NCBI GenBank assembly: GCA_947628265.1
Contig: CANQZF010000055.1
Location: forward strand, 1-9,502
From: an uncultured Oscillospiraceae bacterium
Lineage (GTDB): Bacteria; Bacillota; Clostridia; Oscillospirales; Oscillospiraceae
Direction of reading: 5' to 3'
Length of the DNA stretch: 9,502 nt
Shown here: positions 1-5,508 of the stretch, in pieces
How positions within the stretch are numbered: position 1 is the stretch's first letter
How the letters are laid out: every line of letters begins with the position of its first letter
Notes under the pieces: generated by a model
The model's input: only the letters and a program-made list of their open reading frames with translations
Databases searched by the model: none
What the model was told of the DNA's origin: nothing
Program-made: the position numbers and the translations under genes

Positions 1-1
1 C

Positions 2-505
2 ATCACCAAGTGTACCGCCCAGCTCATGCGGGACTTCGGCTCCATCCAGTCCCCCCAGAACGCCTTTATCCTCAACCTTGGCCTCGAGAGCCTGCACGTG
101 CGCATGGCCCGCCACTGCGAAAGCGCCCTGAAAGTGGCGCAATTCCTGAAAAATCACCCCAAGGTGCGCTTCGTCACCTACCCGGGGCTTGAGGGGGACA
201 GGCACTACGCCCTGGCCCAAAAATATATGCCCACGGGCACCTGCGGCGTCGTCAGCTTCGGCATTCGGGGCGGGCGCGGGGCGGCGGAGGAGTTCATGAA
301 GCACTTAAAGCTCGCCGCCATCGAGACCCACGTGGCCGACGCCCGGACCTGCTGCCTCCACCCGGCCAGCGCCACCCACCGGCAGATGAACGACGACGAG
401 CTCCTGGCCGCCGGCATCACCCCGGACCTCATCCGCCTCTCCTGCGGCCTTGAGGACCCGGAGGACCTGATCGCGGACCTCAAGCAGGCGCTGGAGAACG
501 TGTAA
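2..505 (+). CDS. metY: O-acetylhomoserine sulfhydrylase (3' part, truncated by window edge)
   Basis: This is the C-terminal 167 codons of a PLP-dependent Cys/Met-metabolism enzyme; the 5' part lies left of the window. Family members replace the acetyl group of O-acetylhomoserine with sulfide to make homocysteine for methionine synthesis in the cytoplasm. The visible part matches the C-terminal domain: a SPQNAFILNLGLESLHVRM segment followed by ERHCE-like RHCESALKVA, then YPGLEGDRHYALAQKY, then the closing block HPASATHRQMNDDELLAAGI and DLIRLSCGLEDPEDLI. The usual THPAS is read here as CLHPAS. The PLP-binding lysine and the N-terminal domain are not in view. The frame is open from base 2 and ends at TAA (503-505), followed at once by a terminator, so this is the last gene of its transcript. 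The related O-succinylhomoserine and cystathionine gamma-synthase enzymes are the main alternatives; the block wording favours MetY. Confidence 0.88.
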   Translation: MTKCTAQLMRDFGSIQSPQNAFILNLGLESLHVRMARHCESALKVAQFLKNHPKVRFVTYPGLEGDRHYALAQKYMPTGTCGVVSFGIRGGRGAAEEFMKHLKLAAIETHVADARTCCLHPASATHRQMNDDELLAAGITPDLIRLSCGLEDPEDLIADLKQALENV

Positions 506-522
506 AAACCGAACAACTCGAT

Positions 523-550
523 CGGGCGGGTCACAAGACCCGCCCGTTTT
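523..550 (+). terminator. Intrinsic terminator of metY
   Basis: A 10-bp perfect stem CGGGCGGGTC / GACCCGCCCG with an ACAA loop is followed by TTTT, starting 17 bases after the metY stop codon. This is a typical rho-independent terminator on the plus strand. Confidence 0.9.
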
Positions 551-947
551 CCGTTAACTACCGCACCCCCGAACAACGCCGTAGGGTCCACCGCCCAGAT
601 TGCCCCTCCCTCCGGGAGGCTCCCGTCCATATTGCCCCTCCCTCCGGGAGGGGCGCTAACCCTCGCACGCTCATAAAAGGGGCGGGGCTTTTTCAATGTA
701 CCCACCCCCGAACAACGCCGTAGGGGCCGGACACCGTGCCGGCCCGTCCCCCCATCCACCGCCGCATCTCCCCAATCAACGCTGTACAGTCCGCCGCCCA
801 GATTGCCCCTCCCTCCGGGAGGGGTGCCCGAGCGCAGCGATGGGCAGGGTGGGTCCGTATATCCGGCCACCCCCACTCCCTGCCCCCTCCCAAAGGGAGG
901 GGCTTTTAAAAGGTGCGGCCCGGGGGATGGGTGTCCAACGCAATTTT
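551..947. repeat. Gene-free intergenic stretch with several GC-rich repeat copies
   Basis: I see no credible gene here; the open frames have low-complexity Pro/Arg/Gly-rich translations. Two short repeat types are interleaved. Type A is a 22-base unit at 565-586 and 704-725, with core CCCCCGAACAACGCCGTAGGG less its last base. Type B is centred on GCCCCTCCCTCCGGGAGG, at 602-619, 634-651 and 805-822. Copies one and three of type B (591-619 and 794-822) also share the 11 bases before the core. The type B core can fold as a CCCCTCC / GGAGGGG hairpin (perfect at 635-653). A variant with an AAA loop lies at 882-903. The layout looks like a mobile or amplified intergenic repeat family; I cannot name it from sequence alone. 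Confidence 0.7.
882..907 (+). terminator. Hairpin with T-run, possible terminator within the repeat region
   Basis: CCCCTCCC and GGGAGGGG pair around an AAA loop (884-902), followed by TTTT at 904-907. The form is that of a plus-strand intrinsic terminator, but no plus-strand gene lies upstream other than metY, which already has its own. It may simply be a member of the local hairpin repeat family. Confidence 0.4.
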
Positions 948-974
948 AAGGGCGGGTCCCATTGACCCGCCCTT
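948..974 (-). terminator. Hairpin at the 3' end of the 198-residue lipoprotein gene
   Basis: An 11-bp perfect stem AAGGGCGGGTC / GACCCGCCCTT with a 5-base loop begins right after the TAA of the minus-strand lipoprotein gene. Read on the minus strand it is followed by AAAATT, a poor U-tract; read on the plus strand it is followed by TT after the stem's own TT. It probably ends the minus-strand transcript, helped by the two U residues in the stem, or blocks read-through from both sides. Confidence 0.6.
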
Positions 975-1571
975 TTACTGTTTATTCTCATTATAATGCA
1001 GCGTCGCCAAAAAATCCTCCAAAATCTTTTCGGCGTCGCACACGTACCCCTCCCGGCAGAGGAGCTCCGCGCTGACGGCGTTTTTGCCCTTGGCGGTCAG
1101 CGCCACAAGGCCCCGCTCGTAGGGGACCGTGCCCTCTAAAGGCGCGAGGATGGGCACCACGGTGTAGTCCCGCCCGCCCCGGCTTATCGTTGTGTTCTCC
1201 CCGCACTCGTAGCTCAGCCGCTCCCGGGCCTCCCACTCCAGGAGCATGTTGAAGGCCGCCGTCTCGGTGTCGCACTCCTGGACCAGGAGATAGATCTCGG
1301 CGTCATAATATTTGGCCTCCTTGCCGGCGGCGTTCACATAGGTGTACTCCTCCCCCGCCGACCAGATGGCGTACCGAAAGCCGTAGACCGACAGGTTGTT
1401 GACCCGCTCCTCCAGCGTAAAGCCCTCCGGCTCCTCGGCGGCCAGGATGTCCCCCAGGGCCGTCCAGTCCTCCTCCCAGCCAAGGGAAGCGTAGTCCGGC
1501 TCCGCCACCGTGCACCCCGCCAGCGCCAGCGCGAGGATAACCGCCAATACCGTGATCGCTGTCTTTTTCAT
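975..1571 (-). CDS. Lipoprotein of unknown function, 198 residues
   Basis: I do not recognise the family. The protein starts with a lipoprotein signal: MKK, a hydrophobic stretch to about residue 18, then a lipobox LALAGC with the lipid-accepting cysteine at residue 20. The mature domain is acidic and soluble, rich in Glu and Tyr, with no further membrane segment, so it should sit tethered to the outer face of the membrane. The part from about residue 60 onward alternates likely beta strands and helices (YGFRYAIW, EYTYVNAAGKEAKYYDAEIYLLV, then ERGLVALTAKGKNAVSAELL), and it ends in a helix-like EKILEDFLATLHY. The ATG at 1571 is supported by GAGGAG (1578-1583) six bases upstream. A consensus-like promoter lies about 85 bases upstream of the start codon, so it is transcribed independently of the epimerase gene above it. 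No function can be inferred from context. Confidence 0.85.
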   Translation of the reverse strand: MKKTAITVLAVILALALAGCTVAEPDYASLGWEEDWTALGDILAAEEPEGFTLEERVNNLSVYGFRYAIWSAGEEYTYVNAAGKEAKYYDAEIYLLVQECDTETAAFNMLLEWEARERLSYECGENTTISRGGRDYTVVPILAPLEGTVPYERGLVALTAKGKNAVSAELLCREGYVCDAEKILEDFLATLHYNENKQ

Positions 1572-1654
1572 GGAAAGCTCCTCTGTACCCGAAAGGGGGC
1601 TATTTCGCCCCGGAAGATCGGAATACGCGGTCCGAAAATCAAATCTTTATAAAA

Positions 1655-1683
1655 AGTATACCCAAAACACCGGAATTTGTCAA
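1655..1683 (-). promoter_or_regulatory. Strong sigma-A type promoter of the 198-residue lipoprotein gene
   Basis: On the minus strand, TTGACA (1678-1683) and TATACT (1655-1660) are separated by exactly 17 bases. The -35 box is perfect and the -10 box is one base off consensus. The start site should be near 1648, giving a leader of about 77 bases. The leader contains a GGGGC / GCCCC stem (1596-1600 with 1607-1611) that competes with a CCC-TTTC-GGG stem next to the RBS. The promoter lies only 15 bases beyond the stop codon of the preceding epimerase gene. Confidence 0.85.
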
Positions 1684-1698
1684 CAAAAGAACGTCCCC

Positions 1699-2574
1699 TC
1701 ACCGTATGGCGACGCTCCAGATATTCCGGTAGGTCTCCCCCGGGCCGATCTTGGCAAGGTCCGGGCGTTTTTCAAAGACCGTGCGCTCCCCGGCGTGTGC
1801 CGGGAGGGACAGCCAGGGCTCGATGCAGACATACGGCGCGTCCGTCCTTGGCGCGTGCCAGATACCGAGGTAGGGCATCTGCGGGAAGGACACCGTCACG
1901 CTGCGGCCGTCGAGCTCCGACTCCAGCGTCACCTCCCGGCACATATCCCGGAGGACCACGGCGTCGTCGTCAAAGAGCCCGTGGGACAGGGGGAGGATCC
2001 GTCCGTCCTCCAGCGGGTAGGGCGCGTCCCGGCCGCTGACGAAGCAGTCGGGGGTGAAACCCACGCGCATGGGCCGGCAGGGCGCGGAAAAGCGAAGGCG
2101 GTAGTCCTCGAACCGAAGGCCCTCCCGGAGCGGCACATTGAAGCCCGGGTGCCCGCCCAGGCCGAAGCGGAGGGGCCGCACGTCCCGGTTTTCCACCTCA
2201 TAGGCGACGGTCAGGGTGTCCCCGGCAAGGGCGTAGACCACCCGGAAGCAAAACCGGCGTGGGTACATTTTCAGCGTCTCGGGGGAGTCCCGAAGCTCCA
2301 GGGTCAGCCGGGTCCCGGTGTTTTCCGTGGCCCGAAAATCGCTGTAGGGGGCGAAGCCGTGGATGGGCAGCTCGTAGATCTCCCCGTCCAGGCTGTATTT
2401 GCCCTCCGTGAGCCTGGCCACGAAGGGGAAGAGGTTGAGGGCCCGGTCCGGCCAGTACCGGGGGTCCCCCTGCCAGAGGTACTCCGTGCCCCCGGCGTCC
2501 CGAATAGACCGCAGCTCCGCCCCGCGCTCCGAGACCGCCACCGTCAACAAACCGTTTTTGATGATATGTTCCAT
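1699..2574 (-). CDS. Aldose 1-epimerase family protein (LacX/GalM-like)
   Basis: A 291-residue cytoplasmic protein of the galactose mutarotase-like superfamily, which interconverts alpha and beta anomers of free sugars. Family marks in order are GAELRSI (18-24), EYLWQGDPRYW (31-41), LFPFVARL (48-55), HGFA (72-75), GGHPGFNVP (140-148) and CIEPW (250-254). By family knowledge His142 is the likely general acid and Glu252 the likely base. The wording, especially LWQGDPRYW, is closer to the LacX subgroup than to classical GalM, and the length is normal for that subgroup. The substrate cannot be told. I place the start at the ATG of MEHIIKNGLL, preceded by a GGGGGCGGGG ribosome site; the longer open frame upstream adds a Gly-rich tail that does not fit the family. 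It is a single-gene transcript with its own promoter. The link to the glucan locus further right is only thematic. Confidence 0.85.
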   Translation of the reverse strand: MEHIIKNGLLTVAVSERGAELRSIRDAGGTEYLWQGDPRYWPDRALNLFPFVARLTEGKYSLDGEIYELPIHGFAPYSDFRATENTGTRLTLELRDSPETLKMYPRRFCFRVVYALAGDTLTVAYEVENRDVRPLRFGLGGHPGFNVPLREGLRFEDYRLRFSAPCRPMRVGFTPDCFVSGRDAPYPLEDGRILPLSHGLFDDDAVVLRDMCREVTLESELDGRSVTVSFPQMPYLGIWHAPRTDAPYVCIEPWLSLPAHAGERTVFEKRPDLAKIGPGETYRNIWSVAIR

Positions 2575-2596
2575 ATCCCCGCCCCCTTTTGCCTCT

Positions 2597-2625
2597 ACTA
2601 TACCCCCGCCGCCCCCTTTTCGCAA
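2597..2625 (-). promoter_or_regulatory. Probable promoter of the aldose 1-epimerase gene
   Basis: On the minus strand, TTGCGA (2620-2625), a 17-base spacer and TATAGT (2597-2602) lie just upstream of the epimerase start. The start site would be near 2590, leaving a short 15-base leader that just holds the GGGGGCGGGG ribosome site. The boxes are weaker than those of the other promoters in the window, and the spacer is very G-rich. Confidence 0.55.
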
Positions 2626-2720
2626 CCCCAAACTGCGCCGGCCAAAGCTTTCTGAGGGCGAGGGTCTGCGCGGTGCCCGTCAGGGCCCCTCCCCCACGTC
2701 AAAGGCCGCACCCCACCAGA

Positions 2721-2751
2721 AAAGAAAAAACCGCCCCAAAAAGGGCGGTTT
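2721..2751 (-). terminator. Intrinsic terminator downstream of the tRNA remnant
   Basis: AAACCGCCC / GGGCGGTTT (2728-2736 with 2743-2751) form a 9-bp stem around a 6-base loop. On the minus strand the stem ends in TTT and is followed by TTTCTTTT, a good U-tract. It lies seven bases beyond the 3' CCA of the tRNA remnant, so it is that tRNA's original terminator, still intact. Confidence 0.85.
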
Positions 2752-2758
2752 CTTGTGG

Positions 2759-2815
2759 TGGTGGACCTGAAGAGACTCGAACTCTCGACCTCTCGGTGCG
2801 AGGCGAACGCTCTCG
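2759..2815 (-). pseudogene. 3' fragment of a tRNA gene, probably tRNA-Ala (CGC)
   Basis: Read on the minus strand this holds the 3' part of a tRNA. It has the end of the D arm (GAGAGCG), an anticodon arm, variable loop AGGTC, T stem GAGAG / CTCTT around TTCGAGT, acceptor strand CAGGTCC, discriminator A and encoded CCA. The acceptor T at position 70 and A73 fit alanine identity (a G3:U70 pair with the missing strand). The loop segment CTCGCAC puts CGC at the anticodon. Two defects make it a remnant. The 5' acceptor strand and most of the D arm are absent, since no GGxCCTG partner is found upstream. The anticodon arm is also one base short, leaving a 4-bp stem and 8-base loop. The downstream terminator is intact. 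It could be an attachment-site copy left by tRNA-targeted integration, or a deletion scar. The amino-acid assignment is inferred. Confidence 0.72.
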
Positions 2816-2894
2816 CAGATTGGCAAGTTTTGTGCGCAGGGTGTGTGGGCGGAATTTAAAGAGGGAAAAGGCGGAGAGCCTTGGCCTCCGGGCC

Positions 2895-2999
2895 ATGAGG
2901 GAGGCCAGCAGGATAGCCGAGAAGTATGGGAACGCTGAAATGACGCTGGAGGAGATCAACGCTGAGATTGACGCCGCCCGCAGGGAGGGTGCGCGGTGA
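2895..2999 (+). pseudogene. C-terminal stub of a type II antitoxin
   Basis: The last 34 codons, MREASRIAEKYGNAEMTL then EEINAEIDAARREGAR, resemble the C-terminal toxin-contacting tail of RelB/DinJ-like antitoxins that pair with PIN-family toxins; EMTLEEINAEI is the recognisable core. The stop codon overlaps the GTG start of the toxin gene (GTGA), the usual translational coupling of such modules. An intact antitoxin would have a DNA-binding N-terminal half of about 50 more residues. Upstream in this frame the sequence runs into the tRNA remnant within about 80 bases, with no good ribosome site before the ATG. I therefore read it as a truncated gene. A very short expressed peptide cannot be ruled out. 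Confidence 0.6.
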
Positions 3000-3423
3000 A
3001 ATATTACGCTGTCCTGGATACCAACGTCATCGTCTCCGCCATGCTGCGGTGGCGGTCCGTTCCCGGCAGTTTGTTGGAGCTTGTCTTTGACGGTGTGATC
3101 GTCCCCGTATTAAATGAGGAGATCGTGGCAGAATACCGCAATGTCCTGGCACGGCCAAATTCCACCTGACAGAGGAAATCATTTAGGACGTCATCGCCGA
3201 CATGACAGAGCGCGGCGTTTTCGTGGACGCGGAGACTCTGACATGGGATCTGCCCGACACCAAGGACAAGGTGTTCTACGAGGTGGCCATGGAGGAGCGT
3301 AAGTTAGAGGATGCCTATCTCGTCACAGGAAATCTGCGTCACTTCCCGGTAAAGCCATTTGTGGTGACACCGAGGCAGATGCTGGACATCATAATCGAGG
3401 ATGCCCAGGAAGGGAACAACTGA
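2996..3423 (+). pseudogene. PIN-domain toxin of a toxin-antitoxin pair, broken by a frameshift and a nonsense codon
   Basis: The PIN family consists of Mg-dependent RNases. The first part (GTG at 2996) reads VKYYAVLDTNVIVSAML with the first conserved Asp at residue 8, then NEEIVAEYRNVLARP, and then runs to a TGA at 3167-3169. The family sequence resumes in the next frame: FHLTEEII, TAG at 3184-3186, DVIADMTERGVFVDAETL, then DTKDKVFYEVAMEERKLEDA, YLVTGNLRHFPVKPF and VTPRQMLDII. Restoring one A in the AAA run at 3157-3159 would give ARPKFHLTEEII and rejoin the two parts; the TAG is then a second, independent lesion, most simply a former CAG or AAG. With both repaired the protein would be about 142 residues, normal for the family. 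An ATG at 3202 could start a C-terminal fragment lacking the first catalytic Asp, which should be inactive. Confidence 0.85.
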
Positions 3424-3446
3424 AAAAACTTTTATCCTATACGAAG

Positions 3447-3482
3447 CCGCCCCGTACTGCCAGGTCAGCACGGGGCGGTTTT
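3447..3482 (+). terminator. Intrinsic terminator after the broken toxin gene
   Basis: CCGCCCCGT / ACGGGGCGG (3447-3455 with 3470-3478) form a 9-bp stem with an inner CTG/CAG pairing, followed by TTTT and then CGGTTAAT. It lies 23 bases after the toxin stop codon and would insulate the lipoprotein promoter to the right. Confidence 0.85.
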
Positions 3483-3546
3483 CGGTTAATCAATACATGT
3501 TGGTCAGAATGTCAATTTTCACCATTCGTTATTGTCACATTTAACA

Positions 3547-3560
3547 AAAAAGCGCTTTGT
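3547..3560. promoter_or_regulatory. Possible cre-like or second LacI-family site
   Basis: A perfect 10-base palindrome AAAGCGCTTT (3549-3558) with a central CG is set in an AT-rich stretch. It matches the core of catabolite-response elements (TGAAAGCGCTTTCA style), but the outer bases (AA and GT) do not. Its centre is about 56 bases before the predicted start site of the surface lipoprotein gene, upstream of the -35 box. Confidence 0.35.
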
Positions 3561-3573
3561 TCTACAAACCGCA

Positions 3574-3602
3574 TTGACATTATGCGAAATTCGTTTTATA
3601 CT
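3574..3602 (+). promoter_or_regulatory. Strong sigma-A type promoter of the surface glucan-binding lipoprotein gene
   Basis: TTGACA (3574-3579), a 17-base spacer and TATACT (3597-3602) give near-consensus spacing and sequence. The start site should fall at about 3609, inside the 22-bp palindrome at 3606-3627, so a repressor bound there would block initiation. The leader to the ATG would be about 44 bases and ends in a GGAGG ribosome site. Confidence 0.88.
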
Positions 3603-3605
3603 GGG

Positions 3606-3627
3606 GTTGCTAAATCGATTTAGCAAC
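3606..3627. promoter_or_regulatory. 22-bp perfect palindromic operator, LacI-family type
   Basis: The site is G-TTGCTAAATCGATTTAGCAA-C, a perfect inverted repeat with no spacer and a CG at its centre. LacI-family repressors bind such even palindromes and insert the hinge-helix leucine at the central CG. It spans roughly positions -3 to +19 of the predicted transcript. The gene it controls is convergent with a LacI-family gene 2 kb away, which is the obvious candidate binder. I found no second full copy in the window. Confidence 0.8.
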
Positions 3628-3652
3628 AATTTATAGATTGGAGGAAAGATTC

Positions 3653-5452
3653 ATGAAAAAGGTGAAATGGCTTGTCCTGCTTCTTATCTGCGCGATCATA
3701 GCTTCGGCGCTCTCCGGCTGTGGGGACACGACGAAAGAAACGAAATTCACTGTGGAGTACATGGACGGTGAGACGGTCCTCAAGACCGAAGAGGTCGCAG
3801 AAAACGGCACCGCCTCGCAGTGGACGCCCGAAAAAGAGGGGCAGACCTTCGTGGGCTGGTTCGCGACGCCCTCCATGAGCGTGGCCTTTGATTTCACGAA
3901 ACCCATCACCGAGAACACCAAGGTCTTCGCGGGCTTCTCGGCGTATAAGGAGGACACCCGCTCCTGGGCCATTGTGGGCTCCGGCAAGGGCGACCTGCTG
4001 CTCTCCTCCAACTGGGGGAAGGTCATCACGGACGCGCACCTTTTGACAAAGACGGGCGATAACACCTATTCCATCACCCTGGACCTCTACGCCGGGGACG
4101 AGTTCCAGTTCGCCATCGACTCGGAGTGGCACAACAAACGGGGCTTTGGGTATCTGGACACCATCAAGGACGATGCCGGAAACGCGGTGTTCTCCGGCGC
4201 GGGCGGCGTGGGGGAGACAGCCGCCAAGGGCCAGAACATCAAGGTCGCTGCGGACGGCAACTACACCCTGACCCTCTATACCCACCCCGGCGACGACTAC
4301 TATAACGTGAACGACCCCAGCTACACCGAGGCGAGCAAGGAGATATATAACCTCAACGACTTCGACAAGATCACCTGGGTCCGCAACGGAGACGCGGCGG
4401 AGCTCTCCGGCGTGACCACCAACTACTACATCAAGGGCGCGGGCATCACATTGTGGGCGGACCTCTACAACGACGCCACGGGCTTTGCTAAGATCGGCGA
4501 CACCCACACCCTCACCGTCTACCTCAAGGAGGGCGAGGAGTTCATGTTCACCAGCCTCGTCACCGAGGACGGGGCCTCCTCTGTGGGCTCCGAGTACATC
4601 CGGTTTGAGAACCTGGACGACGCAAGCCGCGCCCTGTTCACCGGCTCCGGCAACATCGTAGTCTCCAAGTCCGGCACCTACACCTTCACCTACAACGAGA
4701 CGACGAAGGTCCTCACCGCCACATTGGACAGTGAGGAGCCCATGGCCGAGTGCGACTTCTACATCGACGGGAATTTTGACGGCCACAGCTGGAACGACAC
4801 ATACTACGACCCGGATTACAAGTTCACCGCCCTGGGCGGCGATCTCTACGAGCTCCGGGATGTGACCCTCACCGAGGGGGCGGAGTTCATCATCCAGTCC
4901 TTTGAGAAGGGCGCCGCCTCCGAGGGCAAGCTGGCCGCCTACAACTACAAATTCTACCGCGGGGACGAGAGCTTTACCGCCGCCAGCCCCGAGAACTCCA
5001 ATTACAACCTGAAAGTCCAGAAGGCCGGAGTCTACAACATCACCTTCAACGCCTACGCCAAGGTCATTGAGATCACCCCGGCGGGACAGGAGGATACCGT
5101 CCACATCAAGGGCAGCTTCGTGGACTCCTGGAACATCATTGACCCAGCCACGAACCTCCCCTCCGACGAGTATAAGCTCACCGACAATGACGGCGTCTAC
5201 GAGATCACCATGACCATCACCGAGGACATGGTAGCGGACGGCGCCACCTGGCAGGCGGGGCTCATGATCAACACCACCACCGGCAACGACGGAGAATGGG
5301 TGGGCGTGTCCAACCTGGGCGCTGACGGCGAGGATAACGTAAACGCCCTCTTCAGGCCCGAGAGCGGCAATAACCTGACCTGCTCCACCCCGGGGACCTA
5401 CCGAATCACCTTCGATCTGGCCTCCAAGACCATCAACATCTATAAAGCGTAA
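3653..5452 (+). CDS. Multi-module surface lipoprotein, probable starch/maltodextrin-binding protein
   Basis: A 599-residue exported lipoprotein: MKK, hydrophobic stretch, lipobox ALSGC with Cys23. Residues about 31-95 form an InlB/Listeria-Bacteroides-type repeat (FVGWF then FDFTKPITENTKVFAGF), a small beta fold used as a spacer or adhesin unit. Then come four related beta-sandwich modules at about 103-211, 256-360, 366-476 and 481-599. Each opens with a W/Y-I-x-G strand (WAIVGSG, YYIKGAG, FYIDGNF, VHIKGSF) and has a middle strand ending in an aromatic-rich turn. Modules two to four close with G-x-Y-x-x-T/I-x-x-x-x-x-x-K (GTYTFTYNETTKVLTATL, GVYNITFNAYAKVIEI, GTYRITFDLASKTINIYK). The pattern resembles SusE/SusF-type starch-binding modules; no catalytic motif is visible. 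The ATG at 3653 follows GGAGG by eight bases; an in-frame TTG at 3638 lies before that site and is not the start. The neighbours (GH13 enzyme, sugar-binding protein, LacI regulator) support a glucan-capture role. The ligand is inferred. Confidence 0.85.
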   Translation: MKKVKWLVLLLICAIIASALSGCGDTTKETKFTVEYMDGETVLKTEEVAENGTASQWTPEKEGQTFVGWFATPSMSVAFDFTKPITENTKVFAGFSAYKEDTRSWAIVGSGKGDLLLSSNWGKVITDAHLLTKTGDNTYSITLDLYAGDEFQFAIDSEWHNKRGFGYLDTIKDDAGNAVFSGAGGVGETAAKGQNIKVAADGNYTLTLYTHPGDDYYNVNDPSYTEASKEIYNLNDFDKITWVRNGDAAELSGVTTNYYIKGAGITLWADLYNDATGFAKIGDTHTLTVYLKEGEEFMFTSLVTEDGASSVGSEYIRFENLDDASRALFTGSGNIVVSKSGTYTFTYNETTKVLTATLDSEEPMAECDFYIDGNFDGHSWNDTYYDPDYKFTALGGDLYELRDVTLTEGAEFIIQSFEKGAASEGKLAAYNYKFYRGDESFTAASPENSNYNLKVQKAGVYNITFNAYAKVIEITPAGQEDTVHIKGSFVDSWNIIDPATNLPSDEYKLTDNDGVYEITMTITEDMVADGATWQAGLMINTTTGNDGEWVGVSNLGADGEDNVNALFRPESGNNLTCSTPGTYRITFDLASKTINIYKA

Positions 5453-5453
5453 G

Positions 5454-5490
5454 AAAAAAGCCCTCGGACGGCACATGGCCGTCCGAGGGC
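5454..5490 (-). terminator. Terminator between convergent genes, best for the lacI-type gene
   Basis: A 13-bp perfect stem GCCCTCGGACGGC / GCCGTCCGAGGGC with a 5-base loop sits between the lipoprotein stop (5452) and the regulator stop (5509). On the minus strand it is followed by TTTTTT, so it is a full terminator for the regulator. On the plus strand there is no U-tract, only the A-run before the stem, so plus-strand termination may be weaker. Confidence 0.88.
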
Positions 5491-5508
5491 GTATACAAGT
5501 TAGACTTT

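Noticed and set aside
565..903. Could the repeats be a CRISPR array?
   Set aside because: Only two to four copies, uneven spacing, two repeat types interleaved, and the cores are hairpins of differing flanks; no cas genes in the window.
205..991. Open frames inside the intergenic repeat region on both strands
   Set aside because: Translations are Pro/Arg/Gly low-complexity strings that follow the DNA repeats; no ribosome sites.
1510..2655. Plus-strand open frame across the epimerase gene
   Set aside because: Antisense shadow; the minus-strand product carries the epimerase motifs and has promoter and ribosome site.
2589..2894. Longer antitoxin reading frame extending upstream through the tRNA remnant
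   Set aside because: The extension encodes tRNA and terminator sequence in translation and has no ribosome site; only the last 34 codons look like protein.
3184..3186. In-frame TAG of the toxin as a recoded codon, and the A-run as programmed frameshifting
   Set aside because: Two different recoding events within 30 bases with no slippery heptamer or stimulatory structure is far less likely than decay, given the truncated antitoxin beside it.
4483..4500. Half operator-like TTGCTAAGATCGG inside the lipoprotein coding region
   Set aside because: Only one half-site with a displaced centre, lying in conserved coding sequence; most likely chance.
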